From Paraburkholderia solitsugae (GTDB lineage Bacteria; Pseudomonadota; Gammaproteobacteria; Burkholderiales; Burkholderiaceae): a DNA stretch of 64,000 nt. Every line of letters begins with the position of its first letter. Position 1 is the stretch's first letter. Positions 16,816 to 26,177 of the stretch are shown here, piece by piece. The notes under the pieces were generated by a model. It was not told the DNA's origin, made no database searches, and saw only the letters and a program-made list of their open reading frames with translations. A program made the translations under genes and the position numbers. The DNA is taken from contig NZ_WOEY01000053.1 in NCBI RefSeq assembly GCF_013177695.1, forward strand, positions 1 through 64,000. The letters run 5' to 3'.

Positions 16816-17562
16816 ATGAACACCGACCGTAACAGCCAACTCCCCCTCTACGCGCAAGTCGAAGCGGTACTCGCCGCGAGGATCGCTGACGGCACGTATC
16901 CGCCAGGCACGCAGTTGCCCAATGAAGCGAGCCTGCTGGCAAGCTTCGGCATCAGTCGCACCACGCTGCAAAAAACGGTGCAGAACCTGATTACGCGCGG
17001 CTTGATCGAAATCCGCCGCGGCAAAGGCACCTTCGTCAGCCAGCCGCGGCTCACTCAGCCGCTTACCGAACTGAGCGGCTTTGTCGAGGATATGCGTGCG
17101 CACGGCCGCCATCCGACCGCCCGGCTGTTGGCGAGGCGGATCGAAAACGCCAGCGACGCCGTCGCCGGCAAGCTGGCGCTCGAACCGGGCGCGCCGGTCG
17201 TCCACATTCAGCGCGTGCGCATCGCCGACGGCACACCGCTCTCGTTCGACGAAACCTGGCTGCCGAAAGACATCGGCGAAAAGATCATCGAGAACGATCT
17301 GGAAGCGGAGCCGATCTTTTCGCTGCTCGAAGAAAAGTACGGTATTCCGCTGATCGAGGCCGAATACCGGCTCGAGGCGATCGCCGCGAATGAAGTCGTT
17401 GCACAGGCCCTCGAGGTCGACACGGGCAGCCCGATTTTCCTGATCGAGCGAACGTCGTATTGCGACGAAAACCGTCCGGTCGACTATGAAAAGCTGTACT
17501 ACCGCGGCGACCAGATCCAGTTCGTTACCCGTCTCGCCCGGCGCAAGCCGAACGCCCAGTGA
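16816..17562 (+). CDS. GntR-family (HutC/UTRA) transcriptional regulator
   Basis: 248 residues: an N-terminal winged helix-turn-helix (about 5-72; LPLYAQVEAVLAARI, GISRTTLQKTVQNLITRGLI, GKGTFV) and a C-terminal UTRA ligand-binding domain (about 90-240; FDETWLPKDIGEKIIENDL, EKYGIPLIEAEYRLEAI). UTRA domains bind small organic effectors and release the DNA. The ATG at 16816 is chosen because the palindrome and promoter end just before it; ATGs at 16804 and 16807 are alternatives. The stop overlaps the GTG start of the TSUP exporter by four bases (17559-17562), so the regulator is cotranscribed with, and probably controls, the two membrane genes that follow. Confidence 0.9.
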   Translation: MNTDRNSQLPLYAQVEAVLAARIADGTYPPGTQLPNEASLLASFGISRTTLQKTVQNLITRGLIEIRRGKGTFVSQPRLTQPLTELSGFVEDMRAHGRHPTARLLARRIENASDAVAGKLALEPGAPVVHIQRVRIADGTPLSFDETWLPKDIGEKIIENDLEAEPIFSLLEEKYGIPLIEAEYRLEAIAANEVVAQALEVDTGSPIFLIERTSYCDENRPVDYEKLYYRGDQIQFVTRLARRKPNAQ

Positions 17563-18446
17563 CCGGCGCGCATGCAACGGATCTGAGCTACACGCTGTGG
17601 CTGTTCGCGGTGTCGCTTGGGGCAAGCGCGCTGGGCGGCATGCTCGGCATGGCAAGCGGCATTTTTATCGTGCCCATTCTGACCCTGTTCGGTCACCTCG
17701 ATATTCACGTCGCAATCGGCGCCAGCATCGTTTCGGTGATCGCCTGTTCGTGCGGCGGCGCCGCACAGTTCTTGCGCGGGCGCTTGACCAATGTTCGTCT
17801 CGCCGTTGTGCTGGAAACCGCCACCACGCTGGGCGCCTTGTCCGGCGTGTTGCTGAGCGGGTTCATCCCGGTACCCGTGCTGTTTTTCATTTTCGCCGTC
17901 ATTCTGCTGCTGTCCGCCCAGCAAATGCTCGCTCGGCGTGCCGACCCGGTTGCCGGCCAGCGTGCTAACGCGCCAGGCGCAAATTCGTGGGGCGCTTCGT
18001 TGCGCCTGGATTCGAGCTATCCGGATCGCGCACTTGGCCGCGACGTCGGCTATCGCGTGCACCGCGTGCCCTTGGGCTTGTCCTTGATGTACGGTGCCGG
18101 GCTGATTTCGGCCTTGCTCGGCATCGGCAGCGGCGTCCTCAAGATCCCGGCGATGGATACGGCGCTGCGCTTGCCGATCAAGGTCTCGTCGGCCACCTCC
18201 AATTTCATGATCGGCGTGACGGCGGCGGCCAGCGCCGGCGCCTACTTCCTGCGCGGCGAGATCGTGAGCGCAATCGCCGGCCCGGTGGCACTGGGATCGG
18301 TCGTCGGCGCGGTGCTCGGCGCGCGCGTCCTCATGCGCGTATCGAGCGACAAGCTGCGCGTGCTCTTTGTCGTGGTGCTCGCGCTGCTCGCCGTGCAGAT
18401 GCTGCTCGAAGCATTCGGCGTGCACCTTTTCGGAGCGTCGTCATGA
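17559..18446 (+). CDS. TSUP (TauE/SafE-family) membrane transporter
   Basis: 295 residues with about eight hydrophobic segments in two related halves. The first half shows GGMLGMASGIFIVPILTLFG and the second GLISALLGIGSGVLKIPAMD, the paired G-x-G motifs typical of TauE/SafE proteins, which export sulfite, sulfoacetate and other small organosulfur or carboxylate anions. A soluble loop of about 50 residues (near 130-170) separates the halves. Starts at a GTG overlapping the GntR stop and ends overlapping the ATG of the DUF1634 gene, so all three genes are translationally coupled. The true substrate is unknown. Confidence 0.88.
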   Translation: MTGAHATDLSYTLWLFAVSLGASALGGMLGMASGIFIVPILTLFGHLDIHVAIGASIVSVIACSCGGAAQFLRGRLTNVRLAVVLETATTLGALSGVLLSGFIPVPVLFFIFAVILLLSAQQMLARRADPVAGQRANAPGANSWGASLRLDSSYPDRALGRDVGYRVHRVPLGLSLMYGAGLISALLGIGSGVLKIPAMDTALRLPIKVSSATSNFMIGVTAAASAGAYFLRGEIVSAIAGPVALGSVVGAVLGARVLMRVSSDKLRVLFVVVLALLAVQMLLEAFGVHLFGASS

Positions 18447-18802
18447 GTCGCATCGCGTCAGCGGGGGGCCGGCTCGAACACTGGCTGGCGAAGCTCCTGC
18501 ACTACGGCACATGGGTGGCAGCGGGCACGATTGCGGCCGGCCTTGCGATGGGCCTTCCGGGCGGCCTCGACAGCACCCTTGAAAGCGCATTGCCCGCTAT
18601 GCGAGCTCACGCGGGACTGCTTTCACTGCCGGCTGGCATGCATATTGTGACCGTTGGCATCGCGCTTTTTATCCTGCTACCGGTAATGCGGCTTATATTG
18701 ATGTTAGGGATGTTCCTGCATCAACGCGACTACCGGTTCAGCGCGATTACGGCGCTCGTGCTGGTGATCGTTGCGGTGGGATTACTGGTTGGGGCAGCTT
18801 GA
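18443..18802 (+). CDS. DUF1634 membrane protein, partner of the TSUP transporter
   Basis: 119 residues with three or four hydrophobic segments (YGTWVAAGTIAAGLAMGL, MHIVTVGIALFILLPVMRLI, AITALVLVIVAVGLLVGAA), matching the small DUF1634 family. DUF1634 genes commonly follow TSUP exporters and the product is presumed to be an accessory subunit. The ATG at 18443 overlaps the upstream stop (ATGA), which fixes the start; the longer frame from 17987 is a shadow of the TSUP gene. Confidence 0.85.
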   Translation: MSRIASAGGRLEHWLAKLLHYGTWVAAGTIAAGLAMGLPGGLDSTLESALPAMRAHAGLLSLPAGMHIVTVGIALFILLPVMRLILMLGMFLHQRDYRFSAITALVLVIVAVGLLVGAA

Positions 18803-18944
18803 TGTGTGCGGCGCGAACGGCCCCCGGTATGATGCCGATCGCACCCCGGTCGGCGTTCGATTCATCGCCGCGCTGTGTTTTGCATTCTGATTTGCATTTG
18901 CAGCCGCGTTTCGCGCGGCACTTCTTCTAGTCACGAGAACCATC

Positions 18945-19211
18945 ATGCCCGCCCAACACGACGAAGTCCCCACTGCCAGCACCACGCCGGGCAAGGCGAA
19001 GCGCAAGGATCTGTCCATTATGTCGCGCAATCTTCTGATGGTTGCGATCGGCGTCGTGGTCTTCGCGATCGTTGCGACCGTCGTGCTCTACGGTCCGATT
19101 ACTTACGGTGACGAAATTCCCAACTTCGGCATCATTCTCATGCTGACCGTGCCGGTAATCGCTGGCGTGGCCTTCCGGGTAGGACTGGACGCCTGGCTGG
19201 ATAGGGAATGA
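18945..19211 (+). CDS. Small two-segment inner-membrane protein of unknown function
   Basis: 88 residues: a charged, probably cytoplasmic N-terminus of 27 residues, then LLMVAIGVVVFAIVATVVLYG and FGIILMLTVPVIAGVAFRVG as membrane segments. No known motif. The ATG at 18945 has only a weak upstream site, and ATG 19020 (MSRNLL) is an alternative. It stands alone, convergent with the sensor kinase gene, whose stop is 10 bp away. Confidence 0.65.
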   Translation: MPAQHDEVPTASTTPGKAKRKDLSIMSRNLLMVAIGVVVFAIVATVVLYGPITYGDEIPNFGIILMLTVPVIAGVAFRVGLDAWLDRE

Positions 19212-19221
19212 GCGCGCTCAA

Positions 19222-20568
19222 CTAGGGCGCGAGCGGCAACACCACCCACACCTCCAACCCGCCGCCCTCGCGCGCACGAAACTGCAGGCTGCCGCCGTGC
19301 AGCCGCGCGATCCGCTCGACAATCGCCAGGCCCAATCCCGTACCGCCGCTGTGCGCGCGCGCATTGCGGCCGCGCTGAAACGGTGCTTTCAGTTGTTCCA
19401 GCTCCTCTGCCGAAAGACCTTTGCCGCGATCGCCGACCGCGACATACACGGCTTCGCCTGTCGCCCAACTCCGCACGGCAAGGCCCGTGCCGCCATATAC
19501 GATGGCGTTCTGCATCAGGTTCATCAGAAGCCGCATCATGCTGATCGGCCGGTACGCGACCGGCGGCAGCTTGGCGAGCGACAGCGCAAATTCATGGCCC
19601 AGCCCCGCGAAATCGCCCGCGAGCCGTTCAATCAGCGCATTCAGATCGCCGGGTTCGGCAGCCTCTCGCTCGCCGCTGCCCGCGTAATCCATGAACTGCT
19701 GCAAGATCGTCTCGATCTGGTCCAGATAGGACTCGGCGGCGACCACAAAGCTGCTGTCGCTGCCGTCCGGCATCGCCATCGCCATCGAGAGCCGCAGTTT
19801 GGTGAGCGGCGTGCGGATGTCGTGCGAGATGCCCGCCAGCATCAGTGCGCGCGTCGCCTCGGCTTGCTGCAGCGCATGCGTCATCTGATTGAATGCACTG
19901 CTTACCGCTGCGATCTCAGTCGGACCGTCGGTCGGCAGCGGCGCGGGCGTTTCGCCGGCACTCACGCGGCGCGCCGCCCGAGTCAACGCCTGGAGCGGCT
20001 GGTTGAGGTGGCGCTGGATCACGTAGCCGGTCAGCGCCGCCAGTGCGCCCAAACCGAGCGACAGCAGGATCGCGGCGTCGAGTCCGGCACCTTGTGCGTC
20101 TTCTGGAATCGGCAGCGCGATCCAGTATGGCGCTTGCGGCGCATCCGCCGGGGCATGCATGCGAATCCACAAGCGTTGACCGCCTTCGGACTGCCAGCGC
20201 GCGGGCATGTCGGCAGGCAGATGATCGCGCAAGCTATCGAGAAACACTTTGCGCTGATAGGTGCGATAGGCGAGCATCAGACTAGGCGGCGGTTCAACGG
20301 CGGCTTCAGCAGGGAGTTGCGTGCGAGCATCGAGGCGTGCGGTCAATTCGGTCCGCGCGCCTGGCGGCGTGGCCCGAAGCAGGCTATCGAGCGTCGTCAC
20401 ATAGGTGGCGAACACCGCGCCCGCGCGCTCGACGCGGGGCCGCTGCACGTAGTGCAGCAGCACGCCAAGCGCGCATATCTGGCTTAGCATCACCAGCACG
20501 ATCAGCAAGGCGATATTGCGCGCCAGCAGCGTTTTCGGCAGCGCCCTGTGCAGCCACGCGCGCGTCAT
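19222..20568 (-). CDS. EnvZ-type sensor histidine kinase
   Basis: 448-residue inner-membrane kinase: a first membrane segment (about 15-38), a periplasmic region of about 140 residues, a second segment (ILLSLGLGALAALTGYVI), HAMP, HisKA with the phospho-His in AGISHDIRTPLTKLRLS, and HATPase with NLMQNAIVYGG and GGTGLGLAIVERI. The ATG at 20568 overlaps the stop of the response-regulator gene (ATGA), so the pair is translationally coupled; the frame is open to 20607 but the overlap decides the start. HDIRTPLTKLRL resembles EnvZ-class kinases, which sense osmotic or envelope conditions. The signal here is unknown. Confidence 0.88.
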   Translation of the reverse strand: MTRAWLHRALPKTLLARNIALLIVLVMLSQICALGVLLHYVQRPRVERAGAVFATYVTTLDSLLRATPPGARTELTARLDARTQLPAEAAVEPPPSLMLAYRTYQRKVFLDSLRDHLPADMPARWQSEGGQRLWIRMHAPADAPQAPYWIALPIPEDAQGAGLDAAILLSLGLGALAALTGYVIQRHLNQPLQALTRAARRVSAGETPAPLPTDGPTEIAAVSSAFNQMTHALQQAEATRALMLAGISHDIRTPLTKLRLSMAMAMPDGSDSSFVVAAESYLDQIETILQQFMDYAGSGEREAAEPGDLNALIERLAGDFAGLGHEFALSLAKLPPVAYRPISMMRLLMNLMQNAIVYGGTGLAVRSWATGEAVYVAVGDRGKGLSAEELEQLKAPFQRGRNARAHSGGTGLGLAIVERIARLHGGSLQFRAREGGGLEVWVVLPLAP

Positions 20569-21278
20569 GAGTCGACGTCCGCGATCAGCATGTAGCCGAC
20601 GCCCCACACGGTCTTGATAAAGCGCGGCTTCGACGGATCGTCCTCGACGATCTGCCTGAGCCGCAGCACCTGCACGTCGATGCTGCGATCGAGCGCATCG
20701 TGCTCACGCCCACGGGCGCGCGCCAGCAGATTGTCCCGGCTCACGGGCCGGTTCGGCGACGAGGCCAGCGCGACCAGCAGCAGCATCTGTGCCGAATGAA
20801 TCTCCAGCAGTTCTCCAGCACGCGACAACTGCTGCTTGCCGACGTCGAGACTGAAATCGCCGAAACGCACGCTCTGCGAGGTCACCGTGACATCGCCCGA
20901 GGCGATCTTCTGGCGGCGCAGCAGTGCATTGATCCGCGCCACCAGCTCACGCGGCAGGAACGGCTTGGCGAGGTAGTCGTCAGCGCCGGTTTCGAGGCCG
21001 GCCACCTTGTCGAGCGGATCGCCCTTCGCGGTCAGCATCAGAATCGGCAGCGTCTGCCCTTGCGCGCGCAAACGGGCGCAGATGGCAAGGCCGTCCTCTT
21101 CGCCGATCATCAGATCGAGCACCAGCAGATCGAACGGCTCGCGCTCCAGATAACGGTCGAGCCGCTTGCCGTCTTCCGCGATCCGTACGTCGAAGCCGTG
21201 GCCGCGCAAGAAGCGTTGCAGCATGTTGCGCAGTTCGGCTTCGTCGTCGAGCACGATGATTTTGGCGGGGCGATCCAT
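20565..21278 (-). CDS. OmpR-family response regulator
   Basis: 237 residues: receiver domain (about 5-120; VLDDEAELR acidic pocket, LLVLDLMIGEEDG phospho-Asp, LTAKG Thr/Ala-Lys region, KPF) and an OmpR/PhoB winged helix (about 140-235; RLRQIVEDDPSKPRFIKTVWGVGYM). The ATG at 21278 follows GAGGAGC at correct spacing, which rules out the open extension to 21353. It is the first gene of an operon with the EnvZ-type kinase. An EF-hand-like exported protein gene lies 80 bp upstream on the same strand, hinting at a link with divalent cations. Confidence 0.9.
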   Translation of the reverse strand: MDRPAKIIVLDDEAELRNMLQRFLRGHGFDVRIAEDGKRLDRYLEREPFDLLVLDLMIGEEDGLAICARLRAQGQTLPILMLTAKGDPLDKVAGLETGADDYLAKPFLPRELVARINALLRRQKIASGDVTVTSQSVRFGDFSLDVGKQQLSRAGELLEIHSAQMLLLVALASSPNRPVSRDNLLARARGREHDALDRSIDVQVLRLRQIVEDDPSKPRFIKTVWGVGYMLIADVDS

Positions 21279-21358
21279 ACGAAAGCTCCTCGGTTCAGGC
21301 GTCGGGACGTGGCGGGTGTGCGTCAAAGGTCCTACGATCCCGCCGGAGCCCACGCGGC

Positions 21359-21652
21359 TCAGTGCGCTGCCCCGCGTTCCTGCATGAATGCCGCGATCTG
21401 CGGCAACGTGATGTAGCCCGCTTTCTGCGTGTCAATTTCATCGAAATGCTTGGCAACCATCGGCATGCCCGCAGCGGCCTGCGCTTTGGTGAGCTTACCG
21501 TCGTGCGTGGTGTTGGCGCTCGCGAAGCGCGTTTGCAACTGCTGCGCCATGCGTTCCATGCGCTGGGGATTGCTGCCCTGCGGCGCGGCGGTTTGGGCAA
21601 ACGTGACGGTGGATGCGCAGCACAGCAGCACAACGGCGATCAACTTTTTCAT
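21359..21652 (-). CDS. Exported EF-hand-like protein
   Basis: 97 residues: a signal peptide ending in CASTVTFAQ, then a mature protein with two EF-hand-like loops, NTTHDGKLTKAQ and DTQKAGYITLPQ. The first keeps several oxygen ligands; the second lacks acidic residues at positions 3 and 5 and may not bind calcium well. The ATG at 21652 (MKKLIAV) is chosen for the signal peptide; an in-frame start at 21763 is far upstream. Probably a small periplasmic protein. The next 400 bp (21653-22058) contain no gene and hold the divergent promoters with the proline-rich protein gene. Confidence 0.75.
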   Translation of the reverse strand: MKKLIAVVLLCCASTVTFAQTAAPQGSNPQRMERMAQQLQTRFASANTTHDGKLTKAQAAAGMPMVAKHFDEIDTQKAGYITLPQIAAFMQERGAAH

Positions 21653-22058
21653 GACTGAGTCCTTCGATTGAGTCATCGTGCGTCGCCTGCAATGTGCCGC
21701 GATCCGTTCGATGACAGACCGAATTCTTGGGGAAGTGCCGCCGGAAGGCAATTTCAGAATCATGTCGCCCTATGTCATGGTTTTTCGCGGCGTCGGCATC
21801 GCAGGTACGCGCTGCCGTCGTAACACAGCATACGCTCCATACAAACGCACACTTACGTCATCGCTCACTTTCACGCGACATTGAATGAAATAAGTTCGCG
21901 CTCCCGTTTCGAAGGCGGTTTGCGTATCTTTCGTCTTCCGGCGCCACAAGCCCCCCAAGCGCCTCGATGGTTCGGGAAGACTCTCAAGCAATCCGAACCA
22001 GCAGCACTGCTTCTTCATCGGAAGACGCACGCGCCGCTCAACGTTTCAGGAGTATCAA

Positions 22059-22391
22059 GTGAGTATTCGTCTCGTCTGCGCCTCTACCTTCACCGCCCTC
22101 GGTCTCGCCTGTTCGTCGACGGCGTTCGCCCGGGTGGTCGTGTATATGCCCGCTGCCGTGGTCTACGCACCGCCGCCACGCCCTGTCTATTACTACGTGC
22201 CGGTCAAGCCGGTCTATGTCGTGGCGCCCCCGCCGGCGCCGGTTCCCGTAGCGGCCGGCACGCCCGTGCCGCTGCCTGCGAAACCCATTCCCCTGTACAC
22301 GACGGTCGTGGTGCCCGCGCCGACCAACTACGCAATCGTGCCCGCCCCTGCCGTCACCTATGCGCAACCTGTGACGGTGGTACCGCGTTAA
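22059..22391 (+). CDS. Exported proline/valine-rich protein
   Basis: 110 residues starting at a GTG, preceded by CAGGAG. A signal peptide ends near ACSSTAFA, then a low-complexity mature region rich in Pro, Val and Tyr (APPPRPVYYYVPVKPVYVV, APPPAPVPVAAGTPVPLPA). Likely secreted or attached to the envelope; such sequences form extended, unfolded chains. No catalytic motif. The stop is followed by a gene-free stretch of about 190 bp (22392-22583). Confidence 0.6.
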   Translation: MSIRLVCASTFTALGLACSSTAFARVVVYMPAAVVYAPPPRPVYYYVPVKPVYVVAPPPAPVPVAAGTPVPLPAKPIPLYTTVVVPAPTNYAIVPAPAVTYAQPVTVVPR

Positions 22392-22583
22392 GCGCGCCAA
22401 AGCGATTGATCAGACTACTGGCGGCTAACTCGATGTCAACCCGACATCGCGGAACGCGGCACGGCACTTGCTGGATTCCACACCACCGTCAGACGTGCCC
22501 ATTGATTAGATGTATCTGTCCAACTGCCGGCATCCCGCTTGCACCGTTGCATCGCCCATCCACCTCTCCTTCAGGAACGTTAG

Positions 22584-22898
22584 ATGAGCTATCAGGATAT
22601 AGACAAAGAGATTGCCCATTTCGAACTCGTGTTCGGAAAAATTTCCACCAACGATCGCATTCCGTTGTCGTATTGGCGAAATAGGCTGAGCATGTTTCCC
22701 AAAATGTTGCTGATGCCGATACAGCGCGCGCGCCTCGCACGGCTCGACGCAGCGCTGCGCTTACTCGAACAGTCCGCGCATACGCTGGCGGCTGAGGAGC
22801 CGCCGCGTGGTGCGCTCAACCGGTCAGAATCCGCGCGGCGAGCGCCAGCGCGAGGGCCGGCAGCATCACCACCACCCCCACTTTCAAAAACTTCATGA
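22584..22898 (+). CDS. Small cytoplasmic protein of unknown function
   Basis: 104 residues. The first 70 (SYQDIDKEIAHFELVFGK, MPIQRARLARLDAALRLLE) are predicted helical and look natural; the last 35 are Arg/Ala/Pro-rich and overlap the 3' end of the convergent transporter gene by 83 bp, which may be a recent extension after loss of a stop codon. AGGAACG precedes the ATG. No known family. Confidence 0.5.
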   Translation: MSYQDIDKEIAHFELVFGKISTNDRIPLSYWRNRLSMFPKMLLMPIQRARLARLDAALRLLEQSAHTLAAEEPPRGALNRSESARRAPARGPAASPPPPLSKTS

Positions 22899-24069
22899 AG
22901 CTCACGTCCTCGCCTTCGCGGCGAATGGCGTTGAGCCAGAGGATCGTTGCGAGCGAGCCCGTGATCGACAGGTTTGGCCCCAGATCGACGCCGATCAGGA
23001 ACGCATCGATCACGCGCTCAGGACTATGCGCCTGCGTCACGGTCGAACTGGCGATCAAACCCGCCGGCAGATTGTTCATCAGATTGCTGCCGATCGCGAT
23101 AGCGCTGCCCGCCCAGCCGGCCGTCGCGACTTCGCTGTGTTGCGTCGCATCTTGCAGCAGATTGACGAATGTCGTGATGACGCCGGTGTGATCGAGCATC
23201 TCGACGAGCACGAACAAGGCGGCGACCAGCGGCAGTACGCTCCACGATATTTCCTTGATCATGGGCAGCGGCGATTTGCGCTCCTGGATCAGCACGACCG
23301 CCGCGGTCAACGCGCCGAGTATCGCGGTGGGCAAGCCGAGCGGGACATCGAAGGCGGAAACCGTCAGGAGCACGACGGCCGTGACCGCGATACCCGCGAG
23401 CGCAACGCGCCCGCTCGACGACAATTCGAGGGGCTCGAGATCGGCCTCGCAGGTCCCGGCGAGCGTCTCACGCTGGGTCCAGCGCAATAGCACATAGGTC
23501 GCGACGATCGACAGAAGCGAAGGCAGCGTGAAGCGCATCAGCCACGCGCCGAGCGCGGGGGTGTGATTGCCGTACAGCACGATGTTGGCCGGATTCGAGA
23601 TCGGCAGCACAAAGCTCGCGGCATTCGCGATGAACGCGCAGACGAAGAGCAAAGGCAGCGGATGCGTCTTCGCTTTTTTAGCGGCGGCAAATACCGCCGG
23701 CGTGAGGACGACCGCAGTGGCGTCATTGGAAAGGAACGCGGTGATGACCACGCCGACCAGATAGACCAGCAGAAAGAGCTTCCTCGGAGATCCTTTGGCG
23801 TGGTTCACCGCGAATACGGCGACCCAGTCGAACAGACCTTCGCGGCGCCCGACCTCCGATAGCACCATCATGCCGAACAGGAACAGGTAGACGTCCGTGC
23901 CCTTGCCGACTGCCTCGATTGCCAGATCGGCGGGAAGCAGGCCCAGCGACACGAGTAATAACGCGCCTGCGACGGCCCACACGGCCTCGGGCCATTTGAA
24001 CGGCCGGGTGATGACGCCGGCCGTGGCGGCAATGGCGATACCCCAGGAAAGGAAGACGGAATTCAACAT
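22816..24069 (-). CDS. ArsB/NhaD-superfamily anion transporter
   Basis: 417 residues with about eleven hydrophobic segments and motifs of the ArsB/CitM ion-transporter superfamily: FLSNDATAVVLTPAV and SNPANIVLYGN in the first half, GSNLMNNLPAGL and GVDLGPNLSITGSLATILWL in the second. This is the ArsB-like arrangement for arsenite or related anion export. No ArsR or ArsC gene is nearby, so the substrate could equally be another anion. The ATG at 24069 begins at the first membrane segment; the longer frame to 24174 has no membrane character. Intergenic 24070-24335 separates it from the divergent cytochrome b561 gene. Confidence 0.82.
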   Translation of the reverse strand: MLNSVFLSWGIAIAATAGVITRPFKWPEAVWAVAGALLLVSLGLLPADLAIEAVGKGTDVYLFLFGMMVLSEVGRREGLFDWVAVFAVNHAKGSPRKLFLLVYLVGVVITAFLSNDATAVVLTPAVFAAAKKAKTHPLPLLFVCAFIANAASFVLPISNPANIVLYGNHTPALGAWLMRFTLPSLLSIVATYVLLRWTQRETLAGTCEADLEPLELSSSGRVALAGIAVTAVVLLTVSAFDVPLGLPTAILGALTAAVVLIQERKSPLPMIKEISWSVLPLVAALFVLVEMLDHTGVITTFVNLLQDATQHSEVATAGWAGSAIAIGSNLMNNLPAGLIASSTVTQAHSPERVIDAFLIGVDLGPNLSITGSLATILWLNAIRREGEDVSFMKFLKVGVVVMLPALALALAARILTG

Positions 24070-24335
24070 GTAAGTCTCTGGATTCTGATGGCACACGAAC
24101 ACGGTATTGGACCGCAGCATAACCCATGACCAGGATGCCGCCGGAGGTTGGCCGCAAGTTGTGTGCCACACCATTCAGACCGCCGCACCGTCTCATTCCC
24201 TCGCCATTAGCGTCACGGCTAGAACAATCTGTTCTCTTCTACCCGGCTATTCAGTTTTCATTGGCATCCCTACTATCCGCATTCATACCCGAAACACCGC
24301 ACGCAGCAAGTACCACGACCCGTGAGCATGAGCCA

Positions 24336-24890
24336 ATGAAACCCCACCCTTCAGACGTCAAGCACTACAGCGGCCCTGCCATCGCCTTGCATTGGCTAAT
24401 CGCATTGCTGATCGTCTGCGGGTTCTATATCGGCTGGATCATGACCGATATCCATGGCTTCACGCCCACCAAATTGAAGTACTTCTCGTGGCACAAATGG
24501 ATCGGTGTGACGGTCTTCGTGCTCGCCGTGGCGCGCGTGCTGTGGCGCGCCACTCACCGCGCGCCGGCGCTCGATAGCACTACACCCCAGTGGCAGAAGG
24601 CTGCCGCCCATCTCGTGCACGGCGTGCTCTACGTGCTGATGCTGGCGATCCCGCTGTCCGGTTACTTCTATAGTTCGGCCGCGGGCATTCAGGTGGTGTA
24701 CCTCGGCATCGTGCCGCTGCCCACCCTGATCGGCCCGGACGAGGCGCTCAAGGCAAGCCTGCGCACGGTTCACGTACTGCTCAATTACACGTTGCTGGCG
24801 CTCATTGCCATGCACATACTCGCGGCACTCAAGCATCAATTCGTCGACCGCGACGGATTACTCGCACGGATGATTCCGTTCCTCAAGTAA
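24336..24890 (+). CDS. Cytochrome b561 (CybB-type)
   Basis: 184-residue four-helix membrane di-haem cytochrome. Haem-ligand histidines are visible in each helix region: IALHWLIALLIVCG, FSWHKWIGVTVFVL, AAHLVHGVLYVLML and VHVLLNYTLLALIAMHILAALKH. It passes electrons from the quinone pool. The ATG at 24336 is preceded by GAGC and gives the correct family length; the open frame to 24126 does not fit. Two YceI genes follow on the same strand (96 and 48 bp gaps), a common arrangement in proteobacteria: YceI proteins bind isoprenoids such as quinones, so the cytochrome and its periplasmic lipid carriers plausibly work together. Confidence 0.9.
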   Translation: MKPHPSDVKHYSGPAIALHWLIALLIVCGFYIGWIMTDIHGFTPTKLKYFSWHKWIGVTVFVLAVARVLWRATHRAPALDSTTPQWQKAAAHLVHGVLYVLMLAIPLSGYFYSSAAGIQVVYLGIVPLPTLIGPDEALKASLRTVHVLLNYTLLALIAMHILAALKHQFVDRDGLLARMIPFLK

Positions 24891-24986
24891 CCCACGAGTA
24901 ACAGGCGATTGGCTACAGCCTGTTGGCAATCTAATTCCCAGCGATGTGCAATGAGCCCGCGTGGATTCGATAGGATGCGTACCACT

Positions 24987-25550
24987 ATGAAATCAAACTT
25001 TTATCACTCCATTCTGGCCGGCGTCGCCGCTTTCTCCTTCTTCGGCGCAGGCCTTACGCACGCCGATGTCGACACGAGCAAAAGCAGCGTCATCGCGACG
25101 ACGAAGCAGATGAACGTGCCGGTGGACGGCAAATTCAGGAAGTTCTCGGCGCAGTTGACTTTCGATCCGGCCAAGCCGACCGCCGGCAGCGCCAACGTGT
25201 CGATCGACACCGGCAGCTACGACCTCGGCGCGGACGACTACAACAAGCAGGCCCAAGGTAAGGAATGGTTCGATAGCGCCACCTATCCGGCCGCGACGTT
25301 CGTCTCGAGCGCGATCGCGCCGGCCGGCGGCAACCAGTACAAGATCACCGGCAAGCTCACCATCAAAGGCAAATCGCAAACCGTCGTGGTGCCGGTCACC
25401 ATCGCCAGCCAGGGCAGCACGCAAACCTTCGACGGCACCTTGCCGATCAAACGTTCGCAGTTCGATGTCGGCACGGGCGAATGGAAAGACACGTCGGTGG
25501 TCGCCGACGAAGTCGTCATCAAATTTCACATCGTCGCTTCGAAGAAGTAA
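24987..25550 (+). CDS. YceI-family periplasmic isoprenoid-binding protein (copy 1)
   Basis: 187 residues with a signal peptide (FYHSILAGVAAFSFFGAGLTHA) and the YceI lipocalin-like barrel: VDGKFRKFSAQLTFDPAKP, KEWFDSATYPAATFVSS, YKITGKLTIKGKSQ. The family binds polyprenoid chains, probably ubiquinone. The ATG at 24987 is chosen because it starts the signal peptide; an ATG at 24975 is possible. Second gene of the cytochrome b561 group. It is only moderately similar to the copy downstream, so the two are not a recent duplication. Confidence 0.88.
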   Translation: MKSNFYHSILAGVAAFSFFGAGLTHADVDTSKSSVIATTKQMNVPVDGKFRKFSAQLTFDPAKPTAGSANVSIDTGSYDLGADDYNKQAQGKEWFDSATYPAATFVSSAIAPAGGNQYKITGKLTIKGKSQTVVVPVTIASQGSTQTFDGTLPIKRSQFDVGTGEWKDTSVVADEVVIKFHIVASKK

Positions 25551-25598
25551 CTGACAACAACGAAGCGTCGCAGCACTTTCTGAAAACTGGAGAATCCC

Positions 25599-26177
25599 TT
25601 GAAGAAGCAACTTTTACTCGCCGCAGGCGCGCTGGCCGCAGCCATGTCGTTTAACGCAATGGCCGCCGATACGTATCAGCTCGACCCGATGCACACCTAC
25701 CCGAGCTTCGAAACCGACCACTTCGGCGGACTGTCGATCTGGCGCGGCAAGTTCACGAAGAGCAGTGGCACCGTGGTGCTGGATCGCGCGGCGAAGACCG
25801 GCACGGTGGACGTGACGATCGATATGAGCTCGGCGGATATCGGTAACGACAAGCTCGACTCGGAACTGGGCACGGACAAGTTCTTCGATGCAGCCAAGTA
25901 CCCGACCGCGACCTACAAGGGCACGCAGATCCGCTTCGACGGCGACAAGCCAGTGGAAGTGATCGGAGCGCTGACCATGCATGGCGTGACCAAGCCGGTC
26001 AACCTGAAGATCGAATCGTTCAAGTGCATCATGAACCCGATGCTCAAGCGCGAAGTGTGCGGCACTGAAGCGACCGCGACGTTCAATCGCGACGATTTCG
26101 GCGTCGACTTCGGCAAGACCTACGGCTTCAAGATGCTGACCACGCTGAATATCCAGGCTGAAGGCATCAAGCAGTAA
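25599..26177 (+). CDS. YceI-family periplasmic isoprenoid-binding protein (copy 2)
   Basis: 192 residues beginning at a TTG preceded by CTGGAGAAT, encoding a signal peptide ([17 protein letters not shown]) and a YceI barrel with [19 protein letters not shown], the typical start of the family, then [17 protein letters not shown] and [16 protein letters not shown] pair of cysteines ([15 protein letters not shown]) may form a disulfide. Last gene of the cytochrome b561-YceI-YceI group. The next 200 bp (26178-26380) hold no gene. Confidence 0.9.
   Translation: MKKQLLLAAGALAAAMSFNAMAADTYQLDPMHTYPSFETDHFGGLSIWRGKFTKSSGTVVLDRAAKTGTVDVTIDMSSADIGNDKLDSELGTDKFFDAAKYPTATYKGTQIRFDGDKPVEVIGALTMHGVTKPVNLKIESFKCIMNPMLKREVCGTEATATFNRDDFGVDFGKTYGFKMLTTLNIQAEGIKQ

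Noticed and set aside
16285..17655. 456-residue open frame on the minus strand
   Set aside because: Antisense to the exported protein, the GntR gene and the TSUP start, all of which have clear family motifs; the minus-strand product has none and results from high GC.
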